The notes beneath the pieces are model-generated. The model saw only the letters and a program-made list of their open reading frames with translations. It was not told where the DNA came from and did not search any database. Shown here piece after piece: positions 13,069-24,117 of a stretch of 64,000 nt of DNA. Both the position numbers and the translations under genes were made by a program. Origin of the DNA: Lingula anatina (taxonomy: Eukaryota > Brachiopoda > Lingulata > Lingulida > Lingulidae); contig NW_019774280.1 of assembly GCF_001039355.2 (NCBI RefSeq), forward strand, positions 162,428 to 226,427. The letters run 5' to 3'. The number at the start of each line of letters is the position of its first letter. Within the stretch, counting starts at the first letter, position 1.

Positions 13069-13431
13069 ATGAGGAACAAAACGAGAACAGCCATTCAGCA
13101 AGGAAAATATGAATGCTTTAATACTGATTTCTTTGTTACTTTTAAAATAAGGAACAGCATCTTCTACAGCCACGATGAAGTTGTAGTGAACAGGAAGAAC
13201 GCCCGGTTTGATGACAACTTCGACCAGGACGCCGGCAAAACTTCCATGTACATATACAGGGACCGAAAAAAAAAAAGAAAAGATGAGATTATAACAGTTG
13301 TCGAGAAAGAGACAGAGGAGTCGGGAGGAGGAGGAGGGCCATCTCGGCTGCTACATTCGATTATTCCGCTACTTCCTGTGTTTTGTTTTATTTCGAACAA
13401 CAATATATTTATATTGATATGTATGATATGA
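13069..13431 (+). CDS. Doubtful 120-residue ORF, frameshifted in the duplicate
   Basis: The frame encodes a mixed-composition stretch (including SHDEVVVN and DNFDQDAGKTSMYIYRD), a basic run, a glycine run and a hydrophobic C-terminus. It resembles no family I know. The second copy (16075 onward) has four fewer A in a poly-A tract, which shifts the frame and ends the protein after 73 residues. That argues against strong coding constraint. It could be a decayed last exon of an SMB-array gene. Confidence 0.2.
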   Translation: MRNKTRTAIQQGKYECFNTDFFVTFKIRNSIFYSHDEVVVNRKNARFDDNFDQDAGKTSMYIYRDRKKKRKDEIITVVEKETEESGGGGGPSRLLHSIIPLLPVFCFISNNNIFILICMI

Positions 13432-15379
13432 ATGGCCATAATATGTCACTCAATTTTCCTTATTTTTTCAATTTTTAATATTAAATGAGACTTGAATCCT
13501 AGTGTGCGATTTCCAATTTGTTGCTGACAGAATTGCGTGGCATCATATAAGACGAGAACAAGGGTGAGATCACACTCTCCCTCAATTCCCACAAAACTTC
13601 GATTAACTTTACACTTTGACTTTGGGTTGTCTACGATGTATGACCAAACAAGTTAACAAGGTTGGTCATGGCACAATGCGAGTGGCAATAATTCAAGCGT
13701 ATAGGTCCTCTGACTGCGCAGCTCATTGTCGTGAAAAGAAGAAAGCATATCACTTGACTTTCAAGAAGTTAAGTGTTAAAAGCCAAGCCAGAGTGCAATC
13801 AAGTGACTTATTGGTTAAAACCTGCCATTGTTCTGGCTAAAGTGCAATGGGATCCAGCATGTTAGCTACTTTGGTCCAATACACAACTCCGCGTGCAGCT
13901 TTGTAATATACCACAGGCCTCATTACCTGTATTGACGTGTTTCGTTTTCTCCTAAAAGAGTCTAATCTTATTAGTTCTTTTTTACCAGCAGGCGAAGAAG
14001 CTTAAATAACAATCCCGGCGAATCATTTTGAACGTAACTCAGTGTGTCAAAATTGATTTTTTTGTTTTGACGTGTCAAGCTTAGAACAACAAACACCTTT
14101 AGAATTGGAAATTGGTCGTTGCAAGAACTCAGTTCCCAGATATCCAACAAACTATGGAAATCTTTTTTTCCATGAAAGGCAATATTCATCTAGCCTAACT
14201 TTACAATCACTCTAAACGGCCGCTTATTTTTTATTTGAAAGTAACTGTGTTTCTTTTTGTCTTCAAAGGGTTGTTTTTAGAGATAGGCACTATACATGCA
14301 TGTAACAATCGCCTCTCTTAAGCATACTGATATGGGACAAGGATAGGTTACATGAATACATTGCTTTAACATGCTTTTTAATGGAAGAGGGATATCTCAC
14401 TGTCACTGTGGGGCAATAAAAGTCAGCAACTGAATACCTATCAAAAGGGGTGTTCGACATCTTTTCCATCAACATGTTTTCCTTGGATTGAAACGCCCAA
14501 ATGAGAGTGTTCAGAAATTGAAAGTTCAGAGATTGCTGTTGAAAGATATGTCAACGAAATCTGCGTTATTATGGACATATACAACGGTATGACTCCATTC
14601 AAAATACCGCTCTGCAAGCAGGTGTAACGTGACAGAGAGTCCTCCATGATAGAGCGTCCACTTCCCATTCATTTGTACAGGTAAGCATCGCCCTATCATT
14701 TTGACCGACTTAGGTCAGGCTAACCCTAACTATTATAACTAAATGGAGGACAAACTTTCTGTTACACAGACCCCCAGTTTCGTTACACCGGCACCAGCGG
14801 AAGATAGACTGGCTCAAATGGGACCCTAGAGCAAATTAAGCCAATTTCAATACACGCGCTCGCAAAAAAAAGGTCCTTGATATTTGTTGATACCTCTATA
14901 TCAGGCCAACCATGCACAAGAAATGTGTTAATGCAAATCCTTTTACTGTTTGGTACCTTTTGACAGATCCAATTTGGCCGCTAAAAAATAACATTATGTT
15001 CTAAAATTGTCCAAAGACATCGAATCATTTCACATCTAAGACAATTTATAACCACAAATTTCAATGCATTTTGAAATCGAACCTATTTGCAAGTGAACAT
15101 CACGCGGTATCAATATATATTCATATATAGTTTTTTGTATATACAAGTACACATAATATACACTGTACTTGTCAAGCTGCGCATTTTGCGTTTGTTGGTG
15201 CACCAGTAAATACTGCAAATCAATAAGTATTATGGAATGACTTTATGCAAGAAAGCACGAACAAAAGGGGTTTCAATTATACAGCAGGTTCCAAGCGTTC
15301 TTTTATGCTAATTACGGTTCTCTAAAGCCACAAAGCTTCTTTGTTAGCGATTAGGTTCAAGTAACTTTGGTGTCTGTTC

Positions 15380-15540
15380 CAAGCAGGCGTAGTCGCGTTG
15401 GATCAACGTTGAAAGCAACGTTGAATTTAGGTAGATCAACGACAATTCAACGTAAAATCAACGTTGATCCAGCCATGTCGAAACACCGTCATAATGTGAC
15501 GTTGACTCAACGTTGTATTTTGGTCATTGACTCAACCTTG
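15380..15540. mobile_element. Left end of CAACGTTG-rich element, copy A
   Basis: The flank homologous to the SMB genes breaks off at tttggtgtctgt and is followed by sequence dense in CAACGTTG and its variants. The same junction occurs at 18448 in copy B. The opposite end of such an element is seen at 19540-19686. Confidence 0.5.
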
Positions 15541-15854
15541 CAGACATGGATTGTAATTTAAAATATTAATTGTTGAAAACGTGATACTTTGTTTATCAAT
15601 ACTGTAACTAACTTTATCAAAATAATAAAAAAGTGTTCAAAGTAAAAGTGACAGTTGTTTTGTGTCTTTAGTGAACTAGTAAATTTTCTTAACTTGCTAT
15701 TCAGAAATACATGTACATTCCAATAAACTGATTTCCTTGCAAGGTCAGCTAACACTAGGATGAATACTTTGCTGTAAATGTGATGGAATGCAGTTAATAA
15801 AGTTGACAGTTCTCGGTACCCTGTTATAGATAGGTTGAGGTGACTGTGACTTTG

Positions 15855-15856
<2 letters not shown>

Positions 15857-15924
<68 letters not shown>
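15857..15924. repeat. (TA)n microsatellite
   Basis: An unbroken TA run of nearly 70 bp just before the ambiguous base at 15936. Such tracts often end sequence contigs. Confidence 0.95.
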
Positions 15925-15935
15925 CCCTTGGAAAT

Positions 15936-15936
15936 N
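15936..15936. other. Ambiguous base at duplication junction
   Basis: A single n separates copy A (ending cccttggaaat) from copy B (starting taatctttgact). It probably marks a contig join rather than one uncertain base. Confidence 0.7.
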
Positions 15937-18900
15937 TAATCTTTGACTTCGCTTAACCAAAGTTGAATATAGTTGAATGCTTATGAACTGCCGGAAACAC
16001 ACGTCAGTGTTAAATATCATTGTCATGTTAGGTCCAGATGATCGAGTGATTTGTGCATAGGCCTATTGTACTGAATGAAGAGCAAAACGAGAACAGCTAT
16101 TCAGCAAGGAAAATATGAATGCTTTAATACTGATTTCTTTGTTACTTTTAAAATAAGGAACAGCATCTTCTACAGCCACGATGAAGTTGTAGTGAACAGT
16201 AAGAACGCCCGGTTTGATGAAAACTTCGACCAGGACGCCGGCAAAACTTCCATGTACATATACAGGGACGGAAAAAAAGAAAAGATGAGATTATAACAGT
16301 TGTCGAGAAAAAGACAGAGGAGTCGGGAGGAGGAGGAGGGCCATCCCGGCTGCTACATTCGATTATTCCGCTACTTCCTGTGTTTTGTTTTATTTCGAAC
16401 AACAATATATTTATATTGATATGTATGATATGAATGGCCATAATATGTCACTCAATTTTCCTTATTTTTTCAATTTTTAATATTAAATGAGACTTGAATC
16501 CTAGTGTGCGATTTCCAATTTGTTGCTGACAGAATTGCGTGGCATCATAGAAGACGAGAACAAGGGTGAGATCACACTCTCCCTCAATTCCCTCAAAACT
16601 TTATTAACTTTACACTTTGACTTTGGGTTGTCTACTATGTATGACCAAACAAGTTAACAAGGTTGGTCATGGCACAATGCGAGTGGCAATAATATTCAAG
16701 CGTATAGGCCCTCTGACTGCGCAGCTCATGTTCGTGAAAAGAAGAAAGCATATCACTTGACTTTCAAGAAGTTAAGTGTTAAAAGCCAAGCCAGAGTACA
16801 ATCAAGTGACTCTTTGGTTAAAACCTGCCATTGTTCTGGCTAAAGTGCAATGGGATCCAGCATGTTAGCTACTTTGGTCCAATACACAACTCCGCGTGCA
16901 GCTTTGTAATATACCACAGGCCTCATTACCTGTATTGACGTGTTTCGTTTTCTCCTAAAAGAGTTTAATCTTATTAGTTCTTTTTTACCAGCAGGCGAAG
17001 AAGCTTAAATAACAATCCCGGCGAATCACTTTGAACGTAAGTCAGTGTGTCAAAAAATTGATTTTTTTTGTTTTGACGTGTCAAGCTTAGAACAACAAAC
17101 ACCTTTAGAATTGGAAATTGGTCGTTGCAAGAACTCAGTTCCCAGATATCCAACAAACTATGGAAATCTTTTTTTTTTTCCATGAAAGGCAATATTCATC
17201 TAGCCTAACTTTACAATCACTCTAAACGGCCGCTTATTATTTTTTTTTTGAAAGTAACTGTGTTTCTTTTTGTCTTCAAAGGGTTGTTTTTAGAGATATG
17301 CACTATACATGCATGTAACAATCGCCTCTCTTAAGCAAACTGATATGGGACCAGGATAGGTTACATGAATACATTGGTTTAACATGCTTTTTAATGGAAG
17401 AGGGATATCTCACTGTCACTGTGGGGCAATAAAAGTCAGCAACTGAATACCTATCAAAAGGGGTGTTCGACATCTTTTCCATCAACATGTTTTCCTTGGA
17501 TTGAAACGCCCAAATGAGAGTGTTCAGAAATTGAAAGTTCAGAGATTGCTGTTGAAAGATATGTCAACGAAATCTGCGTTATTATGGACATATACAACGG
17601 TATGACTCCATTCAAAATACCGCTCTGCAAGCAGGTGTAACGTGACAGAGAGTCCTCCATGATAGAGAGTCCACTTCCCATTCATTTGTACAGGTAAGCA
17701 TCGCCCTATCATTTTGACCGACTTAGGTGAGGCTAACCCTAACTATTATAACTAAATGGAGGACAAACTTTCTGTTACACAGACCCCCAGTTTCGTTACA
17801 CCGGCACCAGCGGAAGATAGACTGGCTCAAATGGGACCCTAGAGCAAATTAAGCTTGGTTTTCATTTTGGCAGTCTTGGGTAAATATAAATATACAAGAT
17901 GGCCGCCAATTTCAATACACGCGCTCGCAAAAAAAAAGGTCCTTGATATTTGTTGATACCTCTATATCAGGCCAACCATGCACAAGAAATGTGTTAATGC
18001 AAATCCTTTTACTGTTTGGTACCTTTTGACAGATCCAATTTGGCCGCTAAAAAATAACATTATGTTCTAAAATTGTCCAAAAACATCGAATCATTTCACA
18101 TCTAAGACAATTTATAACCACAAATTTCAATGCATTTTGAAATCGAACCTATTTGCAAGTGAACATCACGCGGTATCAATATATATTCATATATAGTTTT
18201 TTGTATATACAAGTACACATAATATACACTGTACTTGTCAAGCTGCGCATTTTGCGTTTGTTGGTGCACCAGTAAATACTGCAAATCAATAAGTATTATG
18301 GAATGACTTTATGCAAGAAAGCACGAACAAAAGGGGTTTCAATTATACTGCAGGTTCCAAGCGTTCTTTTATGCTAATTACGGTTCTCTAAAGCCACAAA
18401 GCTTCTTTGTTAGCGATTAGGTTCAAGTAACTTTGGTGTCTGTTCCAAGCAGGCATAGTCGCGTTGGATCAACGTTGAAAACAGGTTGATACGTTGAATT
18501 GCCGTTGATCTACCTACATTCAACGTAAAATCAACGTTGATCCAGCCATGTCGAAACACCGTCATAATGTGACGTTGACTCAACGTTGTATTTTGGTCAT
18601 TGACTCAACCTTGCAGACATGGATTGTAATTTAAAATATTAATTGTTGAAAACGTGATACTTTGTTTATCAATACTGTAACTAACTTTATCAAAATAATA
18701 AAAAAGTGTTTAAAGTAAAAGTGACAGTTGTTTTGTGTCTTTAGTGAACTAGTGAATTTTCTTAACTTGTTATTCAGAAATACATTCCAATAAACTGATT
18801 TCCTTGCAAGGTCAGCTAACACTAGGATGAATACTTTGCTGTAAATGTAATGGAATGCAGTTAATAAAGTTGACAGTTCTCGGTACCCTGTTATAGATAG

Positions 18901-18959
18901 ACAGGTTGAGGTGACTGTGACTTTGTTATATATATAGCTAAGCAACGACTGTGACTTTG

Positions 18960-19029
<70 letters not shown>

Positions 19030-19039
19030 CCCTTGGAAA
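15937..19039. repeat. 3-kb tandem duplication, copy B
   Basis: Second copy of 12931-15935. It starts immediately after the n and stops at the N gap with the same taacccttggaaa that ends copy A. Differences include a 34-bp inversion (18492-18525), the 50-bp block missing from A, a shorter A run near 16270 and a longer TA tract. Confidence 0.92.
18959..19028. repeat. (TA)n microsatellite beside the gap
   Basis: Unbroken TA run directly before the N gap, equivalent to the one at 15857-15924. Confidence 0.95.
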
Positions 19040-19322
19040 NNNNNNNNNNNNNNNNNNNNNNNNNNNNNNNNNNNNNNNNNNNNNNNNNNNNNNNNNNNNN
19101 NNNNNNNNNNNNNNNNNNNNNNNNNNNNNNNNNNNNNNNNNNNNNNNNNNNNNNNNNNNNNNNNNNNNNNNNNNNNNNNNNNNNNNNNNNNNNNNNNNNN
19201 NNNNNNNNNNNNNNNNNNNNNNNNNNNNNNNNNNNNNNNNNNNNNNNNNNNNNNNNNNNNNNNNNNNNNNNNNNNNNNNNNNNNNNNNNNNNNNNNNNNN
19301 NNNNNNNNNNNNNNNNNNNNNN
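19040..19322. other. Assembly gap (283 N)
   Basis: Run of N. The length may be nominal. Open frames reported across it are meaningless. Confidence 1.
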
Positions 19323-19685
19323 GTCCTACTGCTAAACACATCCAGGCTAAAAGGATGTACCATGCTTAGGTGCAAAACATGCTTAGGAGCTAAATGCGTT
19401 GAAAAAATCAGACAAAGCAGGCACTTGGATGTTTTTACAGTGTACGTTATAATTGTGTACCTGTGTTTTGTACCAAAAATAAAAACATTTCAGGTCATTT
19501 TAATGTCTTTTCATGCAAGAATGTTGTCTAACAACTGGGGTTGATACAATGTTATTATCTGACGTTGATACAACGTTGTTATCTGAGGTTGAGTCAACTT
19601 TCAAATCCAATGTTAATCCAACGTATTATCAACGTTATGGTTCAACGTTGTTTCAACGTTAACACAACATAATTTGCCCGCTGGG

Positions 19686-19722
19686 AACTTTCCAATCAGA
19701 ATCCAAAGGTGTGATGATAAAG
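19686..19722 (+). pseudogene. Residual 3' end of an SMB-gene first exon
   Basis: This stretch matches the last ~37 nt of exon 1 of the genes at 22851 and 29996, including the RCDDK codons and the donor AAAG|gtgggt. The following intron sequence (ttttgatattttacacatg) also matches. Everything 5' of it is replaced by the CAACGTTG element, so this copy has no promoter, signal peptide or SMB domain. It marks a third member of the array. Confidence 0.75.
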
Positions 19723-19739
19723 GTGGGTCATTTTGATAT

Positions 19740-20640
19740 TTTACACATGTAACTGCCTTAGGGTTTTGGTCATTTGAGAGATGTTATTTTTTCTCTGTGG
19801 ATACATTTTATAAGGGTTAACTGGAATATGTAATTTGCGTCAGCCAAAAAAGGACTTTTTAGTGAGTTTCAAAATATTTTCTATGGGTGCTTTCCCAGAG
19901 TTTTAGATCGATCTAGAGATTAAGATTTAGATCGACCTAACTCCCTGGGGGTTCACGCTAAATTGCAGTCAACCGAGCGGGCACCATAGCTAATTACCCC
20001 CTTACAGCTTTTAGTAGGCGGGACAGACGCTTAAGCCGGCCAAGCTGACAGTAATCTAGTGAGACTCCCCACAGGGATGGATCGATCTAAAAATCTATGG
20101 AAATGGGGTTCTATGGCCTCAACTGTGTTCTCACTTCCGTCTAGTAATTAAAAACGCATAAGCAGAGGTCACTTATGGTTGTAAACAAATAAAAAAAAGA
20201 TCACCCTCGATTTTGTATTTTGTTATCAAAATCGCATTGTTCAGTGCATCTGCCCCAAGTTAAAGATTGCTTAATGAGTGCGTGATTTCATGATTTTGAG
20301 AAAACTGTTGACATTTAAGAGACGCCGTCATTATGATATCATTCCCTTTTTTAAGGAATGAAACACAACGCTGATGATTTACTCCTACTCTTTTCACCAA
20401 AGACACCTGATGTTTTTAGATTTTCAGATCATGCAAGGGACATTCCGGGTAAAGAGACAAGAGACACCAGCACATGTAATTACACAAAACATGACGGCTT
20501 TGGCAGGAGAGCGTATTGGGGGACACAATGGGATGTCACAATCATTATTATGATGCGCAATCAACACAATCAACAATTAGATTCTTGCGTTTTTCAGTCA
20601 TAGTGAGCTTTGACTTGGATCAGGCTAAGCGGTCACTCAG
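19740..20640. repeat. Array spacer, homologous to 26540-27720
   Basis: The spacer contains gcctcaactgtgttctcac, agcagaggtcacttatgg and the aagagacgccgtcattatg block, all repeated in the same order downstream of the intact SMB gene (26580-26880). The gggacacaatgggatgtcac block repeats at about 27645. It is therefore part of the ancestral duplication unit. A MITE at 19887-20108 interrupts it. Confidence 0.8.
19887..20108. mobile_element. 222-bp MITE with 8-bp target duplication
   Basis: The element is flanked on both sides by ttctatgg (19879-19886 and 20109-20116). The homologous spacer at 26577-26590 reads ttgctatggcctcaac without the element, giving a natural empty site. The ends form an imperfect inverted repeat (GTGCTTTCCCAGAG and its partner CTATGGAAATGGGG) followed by palindromic TTTTAGATCGATC. 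An 8-bp duplication is typical of hAT-type transposition; no transposase is present. Confidence 0.75.
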
Positions 20641-21535
20641 GCCGCATTCAGAACAGAGAGCGCAGTCAGTATAGATGATCCGCGGCCCAGAGCTTTTACT
20701 TAGAGAATCGTGCCATTTCAGCTCGAAATATGAGCGGGACTGGAAAGAGGGGTCGCTGAAATCATCCTAAAACGAAGCTGTCAGAATTGCGTGACGTCGT
20801 ATAAGACGAAAACAGCGGTGAAATCCCACTCCCCTTCAAATTCCACAAAACTCGGACGATCCCAATCAAGTTAGCAAGTTTGGTTGTGACACAATAGGGT
20901 GGCAACAATTCAAGCGTATAACCCCTCTGAAAGCAGTGCTCGTGTTTAACCTCTTTCGTGTAAAGAAGGAAGCATATCACTTTAATTTGAAGAAGTGAAG
21001 TGTTAAAATCCAAGTCAGAGTGCAATCAAGCGATTTATTGGTAAAAACTCGCCATTGTTCTGGTTAAAGTGCGATAGGATGCAACAGGCAAGTTACTTTG
21101 GTACAATAAACAGCTCTACATGCAGCATTGTATAAAAACAAACACCTCATCACTGCTTCTGTCTTGTCTCTCGTTTATCCTAAAATTTTCATCTAATCAG
21201 TTCTTTTTTACTCCCAGGTAAAGAAGCTCAAATAGCAATTCAGGCGAATCATTCAAAACGTAAATCTCTGCGATGAATTTTTATTTTATTTGTTTTTACT
21301 TTGTATTTAAGGAGGTTGTTTTTAGATATATGCACGATATTTAACAAATACCTCTTTTAAGATAAAAGTCCTATGGGAACAGGGTGTGTTGGATGAATGC
21401 ATTCATAAAAATGCTATTTTTGAAAGAGGATAACTTAGTGCGACAATTTTAATTTTAATTATAAAAACAGCGATTGTCTTCGTGACCATAACCGCAAAAA
21501 TTACTAGCAAAAAGGGTTTTGAGCGTAGAATCACA

Positions 21536-22428
21536 CACTGAGAATAAAATCGGAGTCCAGGTGACTCCAAACTTGGAGTCCAGCAGTGGTGCCTAGAATA
21601 ACTCCCAATAGGAGTCAAGTTAACTGGGATGGAGTAACGCCATTTCAGACCCCGGAGAAGGGTCACAATTGACTCCATTCATACATCCCTTCATCCCTTG
21701 ATTTATCTCTACAAAAGAGTCACCATGACCCAATATTAAGGAATTTTTGACTCCTTTTCTCATTATGTAGAAAAGAACAAAAACAACAACATTGCCAAGC
21801 AGGGAGACAGCAGGCACCATACATTAAAGACCGGTTTGCCGCCGGTGGGATTAGAACCCACGTCCTCCCGATCCAGAGGCGGGCACTCTAACCACAAGCC
21901 CAACCGGTCGCACATGAAGTTAGCAGAGCAATAACAAACAATTTGCAAATCTGGTAATAAACAGCATGATACATATATATATATCAATGAGTGAGCATAC
22001 CTTCCAGTGACATGCATTGGCGGGTCAAACCTACAACATGGAAACAAAACCTGCTGACCTGTATACCAACATATCACATAAAGGGTGTGGGCAACTGAAA
22101 GCCCGGGCCAGTAATAAGTGCACGAGTTCTGTATGCAGAAACACACAGAAAACCACCTGTTCATGCATAAAACCAACTATGGCCAATAAAGTAATGTTTA
22201 TACTGACAAAGGATGATGAAAACTGTTCTCTCCACGCCGTCTGACTCTGATTTTAGAGACAGATTGACTCCATGAGAGCCAGGGGGTGATTGACTCTGAT
22301 AAGAGAGTCTAAAGTCTCTGGTAGTGGGGTAATTTTACCCTTATATAGGAGTCAATTTAACTCCATGAGGGTCAAGGGGTGCTGGACTCTGACTAGAGAG
22401 TTAAATGACTCCAATTTTATTCTCAGTG
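21536..22428. mobile_element. 893-bp TIR element carrying a tRNA-like segment
   Basis: The left end CACTGAGAATAAAATCGGAG and the right end are inverted repeats with one mismatch over about 20 bp. Sub-terminal gactcc/ggagtc motifs recur at both ends. It interrupts sequence that is continuous in the other flank copies. There is no transposase frame; the 137-residue open frame on the minus strand runs through the tRNA-like part and is not a gene. Confidence 0.7.
21838..21911 (-). ncRNA. tRNA-like sequence (SINE-type promoter)
   Basis: On the minus strand, GTGGTTAGAGTGCCCGCC resembles a pol III A box with the following anticodon stem, and GTGGGTTCTAATCCCAC forms a perfect T arm with the B box GGTTCTAATCC. 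The acceptor strands pair only partly, with two mismatches, so it is more likely a tRNA-derived SINE head or decayed tRNA than a working tRNA gene. Confidence 0.5.
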
Positions 22429-22760
22429 CATAAACATACCGGTCCTTGCTTTCAAATGAGAGAGTTCTTCAGAAATTGAAAGTTCAGAGATGACTGTTGA
22501 AAGACATAAGTCAAAGAAAGCTGCGTACTTTAAGGCATATACAACGGCATGACTCCAATAAAAAAAAGCTGTTCTCCAAGCCGGCACCAGCAGATCAATA
22601 AGAATTATGCAATGAATTTATGTAACAAAGCACAAACAAAAAAGGTTTCAATTATGCTACAGGTTTTAAGCATGCTTTCATATCAGTTACCGTTCTCTGA
22701 AGCCACAAAGTCTCTTTGTTAGTGACTAGATTCAAGAAACTTTGGTGTCTGTCGTTTTCT

Positions 22761-22797
22761 GATTGGTTTGCTGAAAAAGCTGAGTTAACATATAAGA
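22761..22797 (+). promoter_or_regulatory. CCAAT (inverted) and TATA box of the SMB gene
   Basis: GATTGG at 22761-22766 and TATAAGA at 22791-22797 lie 25 bp apart, with the start codon 54 bp beyond the TATA box. The same pair with the same spacing precedes the paralogue at 29996. This predicts transcription starting near 22820 with a very short 5' UTR. Confidence 0.65.
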
Positions 22798-22850
22798 TCA
22801 TCCAAAAATCATCAAGGAATACAAAAAAGTGACGATCGAGGCATTCAAAC

Positions 22851-24117
22851 ATGATCGCCTTATCAATGCTGTTTGTGTTTTTACTTCTTAATTGGGATCA
22901 GCATATCCTACAACCCAGAAGATTCAAGAATCATGCGGCATTTTGCAAGCTGTTGGCAATTTCGAGAAAAACGAGGGCTGTTAATTCAAACATATCTTTT
23001 GGGGCTTTACCGCAGGGGAATGTTACTGAAATCGAGGTGGAAAAGGAGACCCTAAACGAAAATGTAGGAGTAAAAAACGCGACTACTACCGCGTGTCCAT
23101 CTTTATTTCCACCTAAAAATTTTACCAACGTCAGTGGACAGTTCGAGAATAGGACAGATACGAAGAACGAAACTGGAGAACCCACCACAGGAACAAAAGC
23201 GACAAATGATAGCAACCATTTCCCAAGCAACCAAACTGTTGCTAACAATTTTCCTCTGCGCAACATAACACCTGATTTACCATTTATTGAGGCAGATTCA
23301 TCAACAATGGCAAGTCCTATGAAAGAATACTTTCTGTTTCCTGTCCCCGTTAATAGACCATTTTGCACCAGAACAGGGAATATGTTGTCTAACAGTGTCA
23401 TTCAAGTGACTTGTTTTTGTGACGATGTATGTGACGTGTTTGGCGATTGCTGTTCTCCCTACAGTTTTTATTGCAATGAGACCAAGGTCACAGGACTTAC
23501 CCTGCACCCAAATGATTCAGAATGTTGGTTACAGGGAACTAGAGATGTTTGGGACGTTTACAGTAAATATTATTGGGTTATATCCACTTGTCCCAGTCAA
23601 TGGCCGGATAAGACCGTTCGGGAAAAATGTGAATTCAGAGGGAGCACTTATGACATGAGCCTTCTTCTCCCTGTCTCGTCGACAAAGGCCAATTTAACAT
23701 TTAGGAACGCGCACTGTGCAGTATGTCATCGTGTCGAAGGCCATCAAGCATGGACACCGAAAATTGCTTGCGAAAGTACCCAAGCTGAAGCGTTCCAGAA
23801 TGCAAAAACAACTACAGAAATTCTAAACCAAATTCAAATGACGTCCGATTGCATGATATTCTTTGATAATCCCGAGCGTTATCCGGGGCGTCCATGCATT
23901 GGCCCTGGGGGGAGTCATGACCCCATGACTGGCCTCGACGACGGAAAGTGCCCTCGTGGCGCCGACGTCAAACTGACTGATTTGTGCCACACAGGTCCAG
24001 TTTCTGTGACGTATTACCGTAACAGCGTCGGGGACCGTTACGGACGCAATATATTCTGCTGGTTGTGTCGAGCGCGGTCCAGTTCTCCGATTAGATTGCG
24101 AAGGTGTGATGATAAAG
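22851..24117 (+). CDS. Somatomedin-B-like secreted/anchored protein, exon 1
   Basis: The 422-codon exon begins with a signal peptide (MIALSMLFVFLLLNW). A Thr/Asn-rich stalk (about residues 45-150) follows, with many N-glycosylation sequons. A somatomedin-B-like domain spans about 172-208, with CFCDDVCDVFGDCC and C208. One of the eight usual cysteines is absent (CTRT where CxxRC is expected). After it comes a cysteine-paired ectodomain with CAVCHR and CWLCR motifs, a pattern I associate with ectodomains of secretin/Mth-type receptors in invertebrates; that association is from memory. The donor is AAAG|gtgggg, phase 1. This is one member of a local array; its function is unknown, probably extracellular binding or adhesion. 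Confidence 0.88.

Larger units (their letters stand above)
12931..15935. repeat. 3-kb tandem duplication, copy A
   Basis: This copy matches 15937-19039 almost base for base, with scattered substitutions and indels of a few percent. It lacks about 50 bp present in copy B (around 17853-17905) and in the flank of the 29996 gene, so that difference is a deletion in copy A. Its right part (about 13930-15366) is the upstream flank of an SMB-type gene, but it stops before the promoter. It ends in a TA run and taacccttggaaa, exactly where copy B also ends. Confidence 0.92.
18446..19686. mobile_element. CAACGTTG-rich element interrupting an SMB-type gene copy
   Basis: To the left is the SMB upstream flank, ending tttggtgtctgt. 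To the right is the last 37 nt of an SMB first exon, beginning aactttccaatc. Between them both ends are dense in CAACGTTG palindromes, with loosely complementary termini (ccaagcaggc and gcccgctggg). The N gap lies inside, so the true length and any coding content are unknown. Confidence 0.45.
20641..22760. repeat. Upstream flank of the intact SMB gene (third copy of the flank)
   Basis: The flank is homologous to 13540-15366, 16530-18440 and 28400-29905, shown for example by the shared blocks ttcagaaattgaaagttcag, gcatatcacttgact and gttctctaaagccacaaag. It is more diverged than A is from B and is split by the inserted element at 21536-22428. No gene is seen in it. Confidence 0.75.

Noticed and set aside
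15745-16026. Ile/Tyr repeat open frames here and at 18631-19544
   Set aside because: They translate TA microsatellites and the N gap.
21838-21911. Functional tRNA gene
   Set aside because: The acceptor stem has two mismatches and the sequence lies inside a transposable element, so a SINE head or tRNA relic is more likely.
21763-22176. 137-residue minus-strand open frame
   Set aside because: It runs through the tRNA-like segment and the inside of a TIR element. There is no protein family motif.
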